Shown here piece by piece: positions 1-7,456 of a DNA stretch of 64,000 nt. Within the stretch, counting starts at the first letter, position 1. Each line of letters begins with the position of its first letter. The position numbers were made by a program, and so were the translations under genes. The notes beneath the pieces are model-generated. The model had not been told where the DNA came from and did not search any database. It worked only from the letters and a program-made list of their open reading frames with translations. The stretch comes from CALJFL01 sp963669435 (lineage in GTDB: Bacteria; Pseudomonadota; Gammaproteobacteria; Pseudomonadales; Halieaceae): assembly GCA_963669435.1 (NCBI GenBank), contig OY770025.1:1550001-1614000 (forward strand), given 5' to 3'.

Positions 1-1703
1 ACCTGTTCCCGTCTGAAGATCTGATCGAGCACGACAAGTGGGCGCTGCGCTGGTCTAACACCTATGAGACTAACAAGCTGTCGGTTTACACCACGGTCGA
101 ATACGAAGAGCGCGAGCAGTCGGGCTCAGTCTACCGCGCGGCCACCGAAGGCGCTGCCTGGGAAGCACTGGAAGCGGCACTGGGACCGATTCAGGTGGAT
201 GGCTCTGAAGAAGAAGTTGATGTCGACCGTATTAACGGCGACAACGATGATGCCGACATCCTCACCCTGGGCATGCGCATTGACTACGACTTCGAGAACA
301 TGACCCTGACCTCGAACACCGGGTACAAGGATCACGACTACCTGTACAACGAAGATTACGACGGTACGCCGCTGAATCTGGAGACCTATCGTCAGGACCA
401 GGAAGGTGACTACTTCCAGCAGGAGTTTCGCCTGACCTCTGCGACTGACGGCCCACTGTCATGGTACGCGGGTGTTTCGTACTATCGTGAAGAGATCGAT
501 ACCACCTTCACCTTCGGCGTTAACGAAGACTCCATCTGTGCGTACTACGGCTATTACTACTATGCGCCAATGACCTTCAGTGGCTGTGAAGAGCTGTACG
601 ACTACTACGGTTACGAGTTCACACCCAGCGCCACAGGCCAATTGATTGAGCCTGGCACTATCAAAGGTGAATACGAAGGCTGGGGCGCCTATCTGAACCT
701 GGGCTACGCAATCACCGAAACATTTGATGTGGAAGTGGGCGTACGCTACACCAAGGACGAGAAAGACGTTTCTACCAACGTACCCACGCCGGAAAGTGAC
801 CTGGGTGCGTACTGGGGCTTCGGCTTTTCAACCGTAGGCGAACTGGAGCACGACGAATCCTGGGACGACTGGACACCCCGCGTAATCGCACGCTGGTGGG
901 CGGCAGAAGATCACATGCTCTACGCCAGCTACACCGCCGGATACAAGGCGGGTGGTTTCGACAGCTTTGTGGTCAGTAACGCTGCGGGTGATACACCGGA
1001 TTACGGCACGCTCGATCTCACTCCTGCGGACGGATTCCGCCCCAATACCTACGACCCCGAGGAAGTGGATTCCTTCGAGATCGGCCACAAGGGTACATGG
1101 CAGGACGGCAACATCATCTCCGACCTGACCGTGTTCTACTACGAGTACACCGACCTGCAGGTACCGGTGAGCACCGATACCGGTGCGACGGTCATCAAGA
1201 ACGTGGGTGAAGTCGAAGCCTGGGGCTACGAGTTCTCCCTGACCGCCGGCCTGGGCCAGTACATCACCGCTTATCTAGCGGTGGGTTACCTGGACAGTGA
1301 AGCCACCAAGCTGGACGCGATATGCGGACTGGAAGATCCCCTGGGCTGTGAAGGCTCGGATATCTTCTGGGCACCGGAATTTTCCGGCTCATTTGTTCTC
1401 ACCGGCGACTACCCCACCGATAACGGTGCCTTCATTGGCAACTACGAGCTGATGTTTGAATCGGAGCGTGGTGGCGGCTGGGAAGGTTTTAACTACACCG
1501 AGATCGATTCCTACGAGGAGATGAACCTGCGCTTCGGTTACGAATCCAACGACGGCTGGTTGATAGAAGCCTACGTGGAAAACCTCACCGACGAGTTCAC
1601 CTGGGACGGCATCAACAACAACGGCGGCAAAACCCCGGACCACTTCTTTGGCCCACGCCGCCCCAGAACCTACGGCGCGAGGATGCGCTACTCCTGGGAT
1701 TAA
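1..1703 (+). CDS. TonB-dependent receptor, C-terminal part (5' end outside window)
   Basis: The reading frame is open from base 3 and ends at TAA 1701-1703, giving about 566 residues of a protein that begins upstream. The visible part is a run of amphipathic, aromatic-rich beta-strands typical of the 22-stranded barrel of TonB-dependent outer-membrane receptors, including a WGYEFSL strand and a late PRTYGARMRYSW strand. The N-terminal plug and TonB box are not in the window, so the substrate cannot be inferred. A long loop encoded near 520-640 is very rich in tyrosine and carries two cysteines. It is followed by a strong terminator, so it is the last gene of its transcript. Confidence 0.9.
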   Translation, partial: LFPSEDLIEHDKWALRWSNTYETNKLSVYTTVEYEEREQSGSVYRAATEGAAWEALEAALGPIQVDGSEEEVDVDRINGDNDDADILTLGMRIDYDFENMTLTSNTGYKDHDYLYNEDYDGTPLNLETYRQDQEGDYFQQEFRLTSATDGPLSWYAGVSYYREEIDTTFTFGVNEDSICAYYGYYYYAPMTFSGCEELYDYYGYEFTPSATGQLIEPGTIKGEYEGWGAYLNLGYAITETFDVEVGVRYTKDEKDVSTNVPTPESDLGAYWGFGFSTVGELEHDESWDDWTPRVIARWWAAEDHMLYASYTAGYKAGGFDSFVVSNAAGDTPDYGTLDLTPADGFRPNTYDPEEVDSFEIGHKGTWQDGNIISDLTVFYYEYTDLQVPVSTDTGATVIKNVGEVEAWGYEFSLTAGLGQYITAYLAVGYLDSEATKLDAICGLEDPLGCEGSDIFWAPEFSGSFVLTGDYPTDNGAFIGNYELMFESERGGGWEGFNYTEIDSYEEMNLRFGYESNDGWLIEAYVENLTDEFTWDGINNNGGKTPDHFFGPRRPRTYGARMRYSWD

Positions 1704-1722
1704 GCTGACTTAAGCGAAACCG

Positions 1723-1758
1723 AAAAGGCCGTGTAGCGGGAGTTACACGGCCTTTTTT
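1723..1758 (+). terminator. Rho-independent terminator after the TonB receptor
   Basis: A 13-bp stem with arms at 1723-1735 and 1744-1756 and an 8-nt loop, running into a T-rich tract. It lies 20 nt after the receptor stop codon. Confidence 0.9.
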
Positions 1759-2092
1759 CATGCTTGTCACTTATCCAGACCGTGAGGCGATTAGCCTCAG
1801 AAAAGACCGGTTTTAACGTGACATCAGCACGTTAACAACGCCGCATACTTTCTAAACGTTTGATTTGTATAGAAACTTCAGACAAGCACACCTTGTACAA
1901 AGGGCCATCGCGTTTGATGTGCTACGTGACTTAGGCGCGTTGATTACATCGGTGTAACAGGAGTAAAGTGATGTAACACGTTGAGTTTAAGGACGAATTT
2001 GACATGAACGACTCCCCACGCAATTCCATGCAGAGGGCCGCTGCAAAAGTGGCCATGGTCCAATTAATAAGCTGTTCAGTGTACTTGTCCGC
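1759..2092. other. Non-coding stretch between receptor and first cassette gene
   Basis: No convincing gene. It contains a 30-codon open frame from ATG 2004 to TGA 2094-2096, with a short hydrophobic run that looks like the start of a signal peptide. This could be the remnant of a truncated gene or chance. No integron integrase or clear attI site was recognised here, although a GTTGAGT core-like heptamer occurs near 1980. Confidence 0.4.
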
Positions 2093-2497
2093 GTGAAGGC
2101 TGTTGCCTTAACATTTTTCATACTTCTGGTGTTGGGCTACATTAACGGCTCTCAGGAAGGACATATTAATTCGACCATTGCAGGTGCATTGGCCACGCCA
2201 TTTTCCCTTTTCGTGCCCACTGTCTACTATTTGTGGTCTTTGCATAAGGGTCGTACGTTGCCGGCCGCACTAGTTTTCTGGGTTTGCGCTATAGCCTCGA
2301 TACTCATGTACGTGTTTTACACAGTCTCGGGCCCCTCCAATCCCCAAACTGCTGGCCACATGCATGTTGTTCTAGCTCCGATACTGATTTTCGTTACATC
2401 GTCGCTGCTATGTATTTTTGTCCGTATCGGAGAGTGGGTATGGCGTACACTGAACAAGTCAAGCAAGAAGGACGGCTTTACAGCCGCCTCTTCTTGA
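2093..2497 (+). CDS. Small integral membrane protein, unknown family
   Basis: This 134-residue protein has about four hydrophobic segments (residues 4-18, 30-50, 58-78 and 88-108) and a basic C-terminus. I do not recognise the family. The start is taken as GTG 2093 and has no visible Shine-Dalgarno sequence, so the true start is uncertain. The 3' end of the gene overlaps the attC-like palindrome at 2450-2507, as is common when a cassette's recombination site begins inside the last codons. It is the first gene of the cassette-like series. Confidence 0.55.
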   Translation: MKAVALTFFILLVLGYINGSQEGHINSTIAGALATPFSLFVPTVYYLWSLHKGRTLPAALVFWVCAIASILMYVFYTVSGPSNPQTAGHMHVVLAPILIFVTSSLLCIFVRIGEWVWRTLNKSSKKDGFTAASS

Positions 2498-2507
2498 AGC
2501 GTTAGGT
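2450..2507 (+). repeat. attC-like integron recombination site 1
   Basis: The left core ACTGAAC (2450-2456) pairs with the right core GTTAGGT (2501-2507). Between them lies an imperfect palindrome, with a CAAGCAAGAAGGACGGC arm against a GCCGCCTCTTCTTG arm around a short loop. Length, core polarity and imperfect internal symmetry fit an attC site. The right core sits directly before the next gene's start. Confidence 0.7.
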
Positions 2508-3182
2508 ATGAATATGAAAGTTCAAATAGACCACTACTCTGACGTACTTTGCATTTGGGCATACATTGGCCACGCACGAACCAAAGAGCTTCAAGAGCAG
2601 TATCCGGAGCAATTGGAATGGGCATGGCATTACCTACCCGTGTTTGGAGACGTTCCTGGCAAATTCTTAAATCAATGGAATAATCGTGGTGGCGCAGATG
2701 GTTACGCCAATCATATCAGTGAAGTTGTAGAACAATTCGACCACGTTTCACTAAATGAATCTTGCTGGAGGTCGGTGCAACCGGCTTCATCGGCTCCTGC
2801 TCACCTTTGGCTGGCTGCGGCTAGGCTCGCTGAACAAAGCGGTGATCTCCCTCAAAACTCAGAAGAAACTTTTGCTTGGGCATTACGTATCGCCTTTTTT
2901 GAAAACGCTCGTGATATTGCACGGCAACCCGTTCTTATTGAAGTGGCAGAGGAACTTGGCTACGAAGCAGGCGCTCTACTCGATCGAGTCAAAAACGGGG
3001 TGGCGTTTGCAGCCCTATGCCACGACATGCAAACGGCAAGAGATACCAATATTCGTGTCAGCCCAACCTACATTTTTAACGAAGATAGGCAAACACTTAC
3101 TGGAAATGTCGGCTACCGAATAATTGAGGCTAACGTCAAGGAATTACTTGAACAGCCACAAAAGCAACAAAGTTGGTGTTAA
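2508..3182 (+). CDS. DsbA-family thioredoxin-fold protein (FrnE-like)
   Basis: This 224-residue protein has the DsbA/FrnE layout: an N-terminal IDHYSDVLCIWAYIGHAR segment, a helical insert, and a late RVSPTYIF segment with the cis-proline loop (V-S-P-T) of the thioredoxin fold. The usual CxxC is reduced to C-I-W-A, so the resolving cysteine is missing and a monothiol or glutathione-S-transferase-like chemistry is more likely than disulfide exchange. There is no signal peptide, so it should be cytoplasmic. ATG 2508 directly follows the attC core. ATG 2514 would be better spaced from the AGG inside that core and is an alternative start. Two YeeE/YedE genes follow immediately and probably share its transcript. 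Confidence 0.75.
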   Translation: MNMKVQIDHYSDVLCIWAYIGHARTKELQEQYPEQLEWAWHYLPVFGDVPGKFLNQWNNRGGADGYANHISEVVEQFDHVSLNESCWRSVQPASSAPAHLWLAAARLAEQSGDLPQNSEETFAWALRIAFFENARDIARQPVLIEVAEELGYEAGALLDRVKNGVAFAALCHDMQTARDTNIRVSPTYIFNEDRQTLTGNVGYRIIEANVKELLEQPQKQQSWC

Positions 3183-3184
3183 GT

Positions 3185-3601
3185 ATGACATTAGCGTCTG
3201 ATATGCAAATCTTACAAGGGCTAATTGGCGGCATGCTAATTGGGTTCTCAGCGTTATTGCTTTTTATTGGTAGTGGCAAAATTGCAGGTATATCTGGAAT
3301 TGTCGGTAACGCGGTTTCACGCCCAAAGCAAAGCATGTGGCAATGGCTGTTTGTTGCTGGGTTATTGGGTGGGTCAGCTATATTTTTAGTAGTTAACGGC
3401 TCACTTGAAGCAACTTTTCCTTCGTTTGACGGAAAAACTGTTCTAGCGGCTGCCCTTGTAGGCGTTGGTACCCGCATTGGCTCAGGTTGCACGTCAGGTC
3501 ATGGGGTCTGTGGCATCGGTCGTGGATCGGCACGCTCAATTATCGCAACGGGTATATTCATATCCATTGCCATTACTACCGTAGCGTTGGCAGGGCTCTG
3601 A
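3185..3601 (+). CDS. YeeE/YedE (TsuA-like) sulfur transporter, first half
   Basis: This 138-residue membrane protein carries the YeeE/YedE signature GSGCTSGHGVCG (residues 99-110; cysteines C102 and C109). In the TsuA family such cysteines line the pathway for thiosulfate or related sulfur compounds. It has about four transmembrane segments, half of a full-length TsuA. ATG 3185 lies just after the stop of the DsbA-like gene. The second half is encoded by the next gene, 2 nt downstream, so the two products probably form one transporter. Confidence 0.85.
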   Translation: MTLASDMQILQGLIGGMLIGFSALLLFIGSGKIAGISGIVGNAVSRPKQSMWQWLFVAGLLGGSAIFLVVNGSLEATFPSFDGKTVLAAALVGVGTRIGSGCTSGHGVCGIGRGSARSIIATGIFISIAITTVALAGL

Positions 3602-3603
3602 AT

Positions 3604-4011
3604 ATGTGGCTCCCTTTCGCATCGGGAATTCTCTTTGGTCTGGGGCTGGCAGTCTCAAATATGCTTAACCCTCAAAGAGTGCTAGCATTTCTTGACCTCT
3701 TCGGTGTTTGGGACCCCACTCTGGCTTTTGTAATGGGAGGCGCACTGTCTATTACCATTCCAGGGTTTTATTGGGCCTCGAAGCACAAAAAGCCATTCTT
3801 TTCACCAGAGTTTTCGTTGCCCTCTAAAACAGACATCGACGCACCCTTAATATTGGGATCTGTAATGTTCGGTATCGGCTGGGGTTTGGTTGGTCTATGC
3901 CCCGGCCCCGCAATCGCGGCATTGGTATCACTCAACGCAAGCGTTTTTCAATTTTGTGCGGTAATGCTAGCTAGCTGGTGGGCCGCTGACAGATTCATAC
4001 CTAACAAATGA
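3604..4011 (+). CDS. YeeE/YedE sulfur transporter, second half
   Basis: This 135-residue membrane protein has the second YeeE/YedE motif, GLVGLCPGPAIAAL, with conserved C99. Together with the preceding gene it makes a complete split transporter, an arrangement widespread in marine proteobacteria next to sulfur-handling enzymes. Pairing with the DsbA/FrnE-like thiol protein suggests a small sulfur or thiol module carried on one cassette; that role is inferred. The stop codon lies inside the next attC-like site. Confidence 0.85.
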   Translation: MWLPFASGILFGLGLAVSNMLNPQRVLAFLDLFGVWDPTLAFVMGGALSITIPGFYWASKHKKPFFSPEFSLPSKTDIDAPLILGSVMFGIGWGLVGLCPGPAIAALVSLNASVFQFCAVMLASWWAADRFIPNK

Positions 4012-4084
4012 ATGCAGCCGACCAATTGTCCGCTACGTGCTTCGCACTTCGCTCCAAATTGGCGGCTGATTCATGGCGTTATCT
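3999..4084 (+). repeat. attC-like integron recombination site 2
   Basis: The left core ACCTAAC (3999-4005) is followed by GAATGCAGCCGACCAATT. The matching arm AATTGGCGGCTGATTC lies on the right, and the site ends with GGCGTTATCT. This is the classic organisation of attC sites of about 80 bp. The right core is a variant of GTTRRRY. Confidence 0.85.
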
Positions 4085-4123
4085 GTAAATAGTCCTGTGT
4101 CCCCGAATCGAACGAGGAAAATA

Positions 4124-4429
4124 ATGATCAAAAGAATATGGCGAGGATGGACGACAAGAGAAAATTCAGAAAATTATTATCAAGCCCTAACGAACAAGGT
4201 CATACCGAGCATCGAGGCGAAGAAAATTCCTGGATATAGAAAGCTCGAAGTGCTTCGAAAAGATAATGGAGACGAGATTGAATTTATGACCATCATAACG
4301 TTTGACTCTTTGCAAAATGTTATCGATTTTCAGGGGGACGATTACACGCGTGCCTATGTACCAGAAGTAGCTCAAGCAGTATTGAAAAGATGGGATCAAC
4401 ATTGTTTGCACTACGAAATTCTCGACTGA
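4124..4429 (+). CDS. Antibiotic biosynthesis monooxygenase (ABM)-fold protein
   Basis: This 101-residue protein resembles dimeric alpha-beta ABM-domain proteins: an IKRIWRGWT first strand, a central helix region with an IPGYRKLEVLR strand, and an EFMTIITFDSLQNVIDF strand with the typical following helix. ATG 4124 is chosen over an in-frame ATG at 4073 because 4073 lies inside the attC site and a GAGGA sequence precedes 4124. The substrate is unknown; members range from quinol monooxygenases to heme-degrading and stress proteins. It is the single gene of its cassette. Confidence 0.75.
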   Translation: MIKRIWRGWTTRENSENYYQALTNKVIPSIEAKKIPGYRKLEVLRKDNGDEIEFMTIITFDSLQNVIDFQGDDYTRAYVPEVAQAVLKRWDQHCLHYEILD

Positions 4430-4463
4430 CAAACTGATTCACATTGAGGAAATTGAAAAATGC

Positions 4464-4536
4464 ACATAACAAGCGCATGCAGCGGGACAGTCAGCCGGCT
4501 ACGCCACCTGTGTGCCGCTGATGCGAGGCGCTAGGT
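4464..4536 (+). repeat. attC-like integron recombination site 3
   Basis: The left core ACATAAC (4464-4470) with its GCGCATGCAGCGG arm is matched by a CCGCTGATGCGAGGCG arm. The right core is GCTAGGT, one base from GTTAGGT. It lies between two cassette genes with the same polarity as the other sites. Confidence 0.75.
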
Positions 4537-4554
4537 GGCAATAAGGAGACTGAA

Positions 4555-5202
4555 ATGACGAATGAGCGAGTCAAATCCAGCGCCGTGACAATCATATTAT
4601 CTACTACATTACTTTCAATTAGCTATTCTGTTCTGCGTTATCACATAGCCGGAGATGTACCTTGGAAGGAATTCCCATTTTTTATTCTAAATAAAGGCCT
4701 ATGTCTTAGTGGGTTTATATTACTCACCTTCAACTTTTCATTGGGTCCCGCAAATAGTTTAGGTCTTGCTATTTCTCAGTCATGGCTCAATTCAAGAAAG
4801 GCTCTAGGAATGAGCGGCTTTCTCCTCATACTCATACATGCGTTTATGAGCTTTATGCTTTTCACCCCTTCTTACTACCATAAATTTTATACCGTTGATG
4901 GCACTCTGACAGCGATTGCAGGATTAAGCATGCTAGCAGGTATTTTAGGTCTGGTGTTTCTGTGGGCATACAATCTTAGTTTTCAAACAAAATTGAGCGA
5001 GGATAAAGCGTTTATTAGCTTTATTACCTCTCGCAAAGTTCTCATGGTTGCTTTATCTCTTGGCGGCCTACATTTAGCTTTCATGGGTTTTTCCGGCTGG
5101 TTGAATCCTGGAAGTTGGCATGGTGGTCTGCCTCCTATAAGCCTTGTCGCCTTCACCTTCTTCTCAATTGGTTATTTGATTAACCTGTTTGGGAGAGAGT
5201 AG
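4555..5202 (+). CDS. Ferric-reductase-like transmembrane protein
   Basis: This 215-residue protein has six to seven hydrophobic segments. The RKALGMSGFLLILIHAFM segment and the later GGLHLAFMGF segment resemble the heme-ligand helices of the ferric-reductase-like/MsrQ (YedZ) transmembrane domain, each with one histidine. No flavin or NAD domain is present, so if it is a heme b protein it must receive electrons from a partner. An AAGGAG Shine-Dalgarno sequence lies just before ATG 4555. The assignment rests on helix pattern and the two histidines, so the function is tentative. It is the sole gene of its cassette. Confidence 0.6.
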   Translation: MTNERVKSSAVTIILSTTLLSISYSVLRYHIAGDVPWKEFPFFILNKGLCLSGFILLTFNFSLGPANSLGLAISQSWLNSRKALGMSGFLLILIHAFMSFMLFTPSYYHKFYTVDGTLTAIAGLSMLAGILGLVFLWAYNLSFQTKLSEDKAFISFITSRKVLMVALSLGGLHLAFMGFSGWLNPGSWHGGLPPISLVAFTFFSIGYLINLFGRE

Positions 5203-5233
5203 AAACTTTGTTTAACATTCGTATCAGATTAAC

Positions 5234-5318
5234 ACCTAACACGCTTAGGCACCGGACACTCAAAGCCTTTGACCCTATACAACTTAGGCTTTTCGGTCCG
5301 CTACTGAAGGCGTTAGGC
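5234..5318 (+). repeat. attC-like integron recombination site 4
   Basis: The left core ACCTAAC (5234-5240) and right core GTTAGGC (5312-5318) bracket palindromic arms: GCACCGGACACTCAAAGCC on the left and GGCTTTTCGGTCC on the right. Both cores fit the consensus exactly, making this one of the clearest sites in the array. Confidence 0.9.
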
Positions 5319-5338
5319 GTCTCAGCGAGATCACCTTA

Positions 5339-5869
5339 ATGAAGCATACTCTTCAAAACTACGCTCTGATTGCCGAGATCGTCGGCGGCGTAGCGGTAAT
5401 TTTATCTTTGCTTTATGTGGGGTATCAAATTCAACTAAATACCGCTGAACGACGGGCGGAAAGCCTAAAATCCATCGCCCAGGGAAATCGAGATTTGGCC
5501 CTGGTCTATGTCAACAACGAAGAAGCAGGGATTGCTTGGCACAAAGTCCTTGATGGCGAACCTCTTTCTAAGCGAGAGCTACACTTGATGTCAGATAGTC
5601 TCTACGCCCACTTAATGCTACTCGAAGAGACCTATAACATGCACCGCGAGGGATATATCGAAGATGAATTCATGGAGTCGCGGGTTGCTCTGATAGAGCA
5701 GAAGTTACTGTGGTCCGATCAACTACGGCAAGTCTATGCGAGCATGAAGGAAGAAGGTATCTTTTCCAGATCTTTCGTAAATTGGCTAGATAACAACCTT
5801 GAAAGTTCTCGTTGGTACGAGTCAGGCCATCCAAATAGTTCCAGCTCCGCGGCAGTCGGGGAGAAGTAG
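5339..5869 (+). CDS. Membrane-anchored hypothetical protein
   Basis: This 176-residue protein has one N-terminal transmembrane helix (about residues 11-30, IVGGVAVILSLLYVGYQIQL). A mostly helical, acidic domain follows, with a conserved-looking WLDNNLESSRWYESGHP end. Proteins of this design, a helix near IAEIVGGVAVILSLLYVGYQI then a helical bundle, recur in marine gammaproteobacteria, but I know of no function. ATG 5339 follows attC site 4 by 20 nt. A degenerate palindromic region follows the stop. Confidence 0.65.
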   Translation: MKHTLQNYALIAEIVGGVAVILSLLYVGYQIQLNTAERRAESLKSIAQGNRDLALVYVNNEEAGIAWHKVLDGEPLSKRELHLMSDSLYAHLMLLEETYNMHREGYIEDEFMESRVALIEQKLLWSDQLRQVYASMKEEGIFSRSFVNWLDNNLESSRWYESGHPNSSSSAAVGEK

Positions 5870-5958
5870 AACCTAACATGGGCACGCAATGTGCGCCCTG
5901 CGGGCGCCCAACGCCTGGCTTTGCCAGTCGCCGTCGCCACAGGCTATCCCGCCCAACA

Positions 5959-5986
5959 TTGACATACCAAATATGGTATATATACT
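5959..5986 (+). promoter_or_regulatory. Promoter with embedded operator for the toxin-antitoxin pair
   Basis: TTGACA (5959-5964) and TATACT (5981-5986) are 16 bp apart, a near-consensus sigma70 promoter. An inverted repeat, ATACC (5964-5968) and GGTAT (5975-5979), fills the spacer and is a likely autoregulatory operator for the antitoxin. Transcription would begin near 5992-5994, so the toxin ATG at 5996 would be almost leaderless. Confidence 0.7.
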
Positions 5987-5995
5987 CTTTATGAT

Positions 5996-6280
5996 ATGTG
6001 GTCGATATTTGAACACCGCCGACTGGAAAAGCAACTGACCAAGACGCCAGTCGAAGTGCAGAAGCGCTATGAAAAATGGAAGGATGTAGTCGAGATATCT
6101 GGTCCAGCTGGACTTAAACTCATACGTGGTTTTCGAGACGAAGCGCTTCGTGGAGAGTGGAAAGGCTATCGTTCTTCACGCCTCAATCAACAATATCGAG
6201 TGATTTACCAAGTCGAAGGAGACCGACTAAATGTATATGTGGTAGAGGTTACGCCACATGATTACAAGAGGAAGTCTTAA
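5996..6280 (+). CDS. higB: HigB/RelE-family toxin (mRNA interferase)
   Basis: This 94-residue basic protein has the RelE/HigB fold sequence pattern: an N-terminal RRLEKQLTK helix, a central RGFRDEALRGEWKGYRSSRLNQ region, the QYRVIYQV strand and a C-terminal VEVTPHDYKRK. Family members cut mRNA at the ribosome and are held inactive by the antitoxin encoded downstream. The frame is intact. Its stop overlaps the antitoxin ATG (TAATG at 6278-6282). It lies in the cassette array, where toxin-antitoxin pairs are common and are thought to stabilise the array. Confidence 0.85.
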   Translation: MWSIFEHRRLEKQLTKTPVEVQKRYEKWKDVVEISGPAGLKLIRGFRDEALRGEWKGYRSSRLNQQYRVIYQVEGDRLNVYVVEVTPHDYKRKS

Positions 6281-6539
6281 TGAGCGAGTTTCGTAAAGCC
6301 AAGTCCAGAATTCCGATTTCCCCGGAGAGTCCGTCCGGATTATGCGTGAACTGCAAGAGCTTAGCCAAAATGAACTTGCAGAAGTAGCCGGCATTCCTCA
6401 ATCCACTATCTCCGCAATTGAAAGGGGCCGAGTAAATCTTGGTGTAGAGCGAGCCAAGGTTCTCGCCAGGGCACTTAAATGCCATCCAGCGGTTCTCGTA
6501 TTTCCTGGTTGGGATGCGAATGCAGAGTCCGCAGCATAA
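6280..6539 (+). pseudogene. higA: HigA-type HTH antitoxin with an apparent frameshift
   Basis: From ATG 6280 the frame reads MSEFRKAKSRIPIS and then loses the family sequence at the C run 6320-6323. Reading on in the other frame restores the expected PGESVRIMREL and a complete XRE-type helix-turn-helix (ELAEVAGIPQSTISAIERG), ending ALKCHPAVLVFPGW at stop 6537-6539. One missing C would explain this. The domain could still be made from ATG 6342 as a 65-residue protein, by ribosomal frameshifting on the C run, or the break could be a sequencing error. It is the partner of the preceding toxin. Confidence 0.8.
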
Positions 6540-6579
6540 CAAATACGGGCAGTTCGCCCGCTGCCGTAGGCGTTAGCGC
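6534..6579 (+). repeat. attC-like integron recombination site 5 (short)
   Basis: The left core GCATAAC (6534-6540) and right core GTTAGCG bracket a short, nearly perfect hairpin (TACGGGCAG / CTGCCGTA with loop TTCGCCCG). At about 46 bp it is among the smallest plausible attC sites. Confidence 0.75.
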
Positions 6580-6596
6580 TCTCAGGAAATAAAGAG

Positions 6597-6947
6597 ATGT
6601 CCGATCACAAAGTATTCTCTATGGCATTCTCAAAAATCTATTCTCTCTATGTCCAAAAGGCGGAGAGAAAGAACAGAACGGAAGAGGAAGTGATCCAAGT
6701 TATCAGTTGGCTCACAGGTTATGACTCCGACAGCCTGAGAAAACAAGCTGGTGGTGAGAATGACTTAGCCACATTCTTTGGCGAGGCGCCTGAAATCAAC
6801 CCCAATGTATCCCTTATCAAAGGGGTCGTATGTGGAGTGCGAGTTGAAGAGGTCGAAGATCCACTGATGCGCAATATTCGGTACCTCGACAAATTGATTG
6901 ACGAGCTTGCTAAAGGCAAATCCATGGAAAAGATTATTCGTTCATGA
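6597..6947 (+). CDS. DUF2200 family protein
   Basis: This 116-residue protein matches the DUF2200 pattern closely: KVFSMAFSKIY at the start, a WLTGYD motif, a TFFGEAPEINPN motif, and the hallmark IKGVVCGVRVEEVEDPLM followed by IRYLDKLIDELAKGK. The family is cytoplasmic, widespread as a single small gene, and of unknown function. It sits alone in its cassette, after attC site 5. Confidence 0.9.
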   Translation: MSDHKVFSMAFSKIYSLYVQKAERKNRTEEEVIQVISWLTGYDSDSLRKQAGGENDLATFFGEAPEINPNVSLIKGVVCGVRVEEVEDPLMRNIRYLDKLIDELAKGKSMEKIIRS

Positions 6948-7051
6948 ATATCTTGGAGCACAAAGTGGTACAAGATAAGGCACCTCAGCCTAGGGCGTTA
7001 CGAGTCACTGTGGGTTACCTACCTGCCTCACTTCTCTGAGAGAAAATGCTG

Positions 7052-7456
7052 ATGACTGAACAAGATCTGTTCGAACTGATGGCCAGTCGTGCCGACATAA
7101 ATTGGGAGATCTTCCAATTCTGGTCAGGTGTCACGTTTGCCTATATGGCCGTAGGACATTTTGCGGCTAAGAACCTGAATTGGTTCGTCATCGGAGTTCT
7201 CAGCATTTTGTATGTATCCCTTACATTGGTCGTATATGAAATGGCAGCCAATAATTTGGCAACGCTAGAGGGGTTCACGCAGGAACTCCAGGCGCTCGCA
7301 CTCACCACTGAACTCAGTGCCGCGTCTGAGGCGTGGTTAGAGGAGCCCACAAGTTCATTTCAGATTGCTCTTTCTATAGCAACTGTGGGCACATTCTTAA
7401 GCGCGTTGATATATCTGCCCTACAATTACTATCGAGCCAACCGAAATGCCGAGTAA
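7052..7456 (+). CDS. Cassette membrane protein A
   Basis: This 134-residue protein has a short acidic N-terminus (MTEQDLFELM) and three hydrophobic helices (about residues 24-39, 47-66 and 108-125). A soluble helical loop lies between helices two and three. I do not recognise the family. ATG 7052 is preferred over ATG 7046 because it aligns with the start of the related protein encoded at 7538. The two proteins share the MTE-(D/E)-L N-terminus, the order of helices and the loop. The stop codon is inside attC site 6. Confidence 0.6.
   Translation: MTEQDLFELMASRADINWEIFQFWSGVTFAYMAVGHFAAKNLNWFVIGVLSILYVSLTLVVYEMAANNLATLEGFTQELQALALTTELSAASEAWLEEPTSSFQIALSIATVGTFLSALIYLPYNYYRANRNAE

Noticed and set aside
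5872..5955. Possible additional attC site after the 176-residue protein gene
   Set aside because: CCTAACA at the left is good, but the right side lacks a GTTRRRY core in the proper orientation and the arms do not pair. It may be a decayed or rearranged site.
6948..7030. Possible attC site between the DUF2200 gene and membrane protein A
   Set aside because: A GCGTTACGA sequence resembles a right core, but no left core or palindromic partner can be found.
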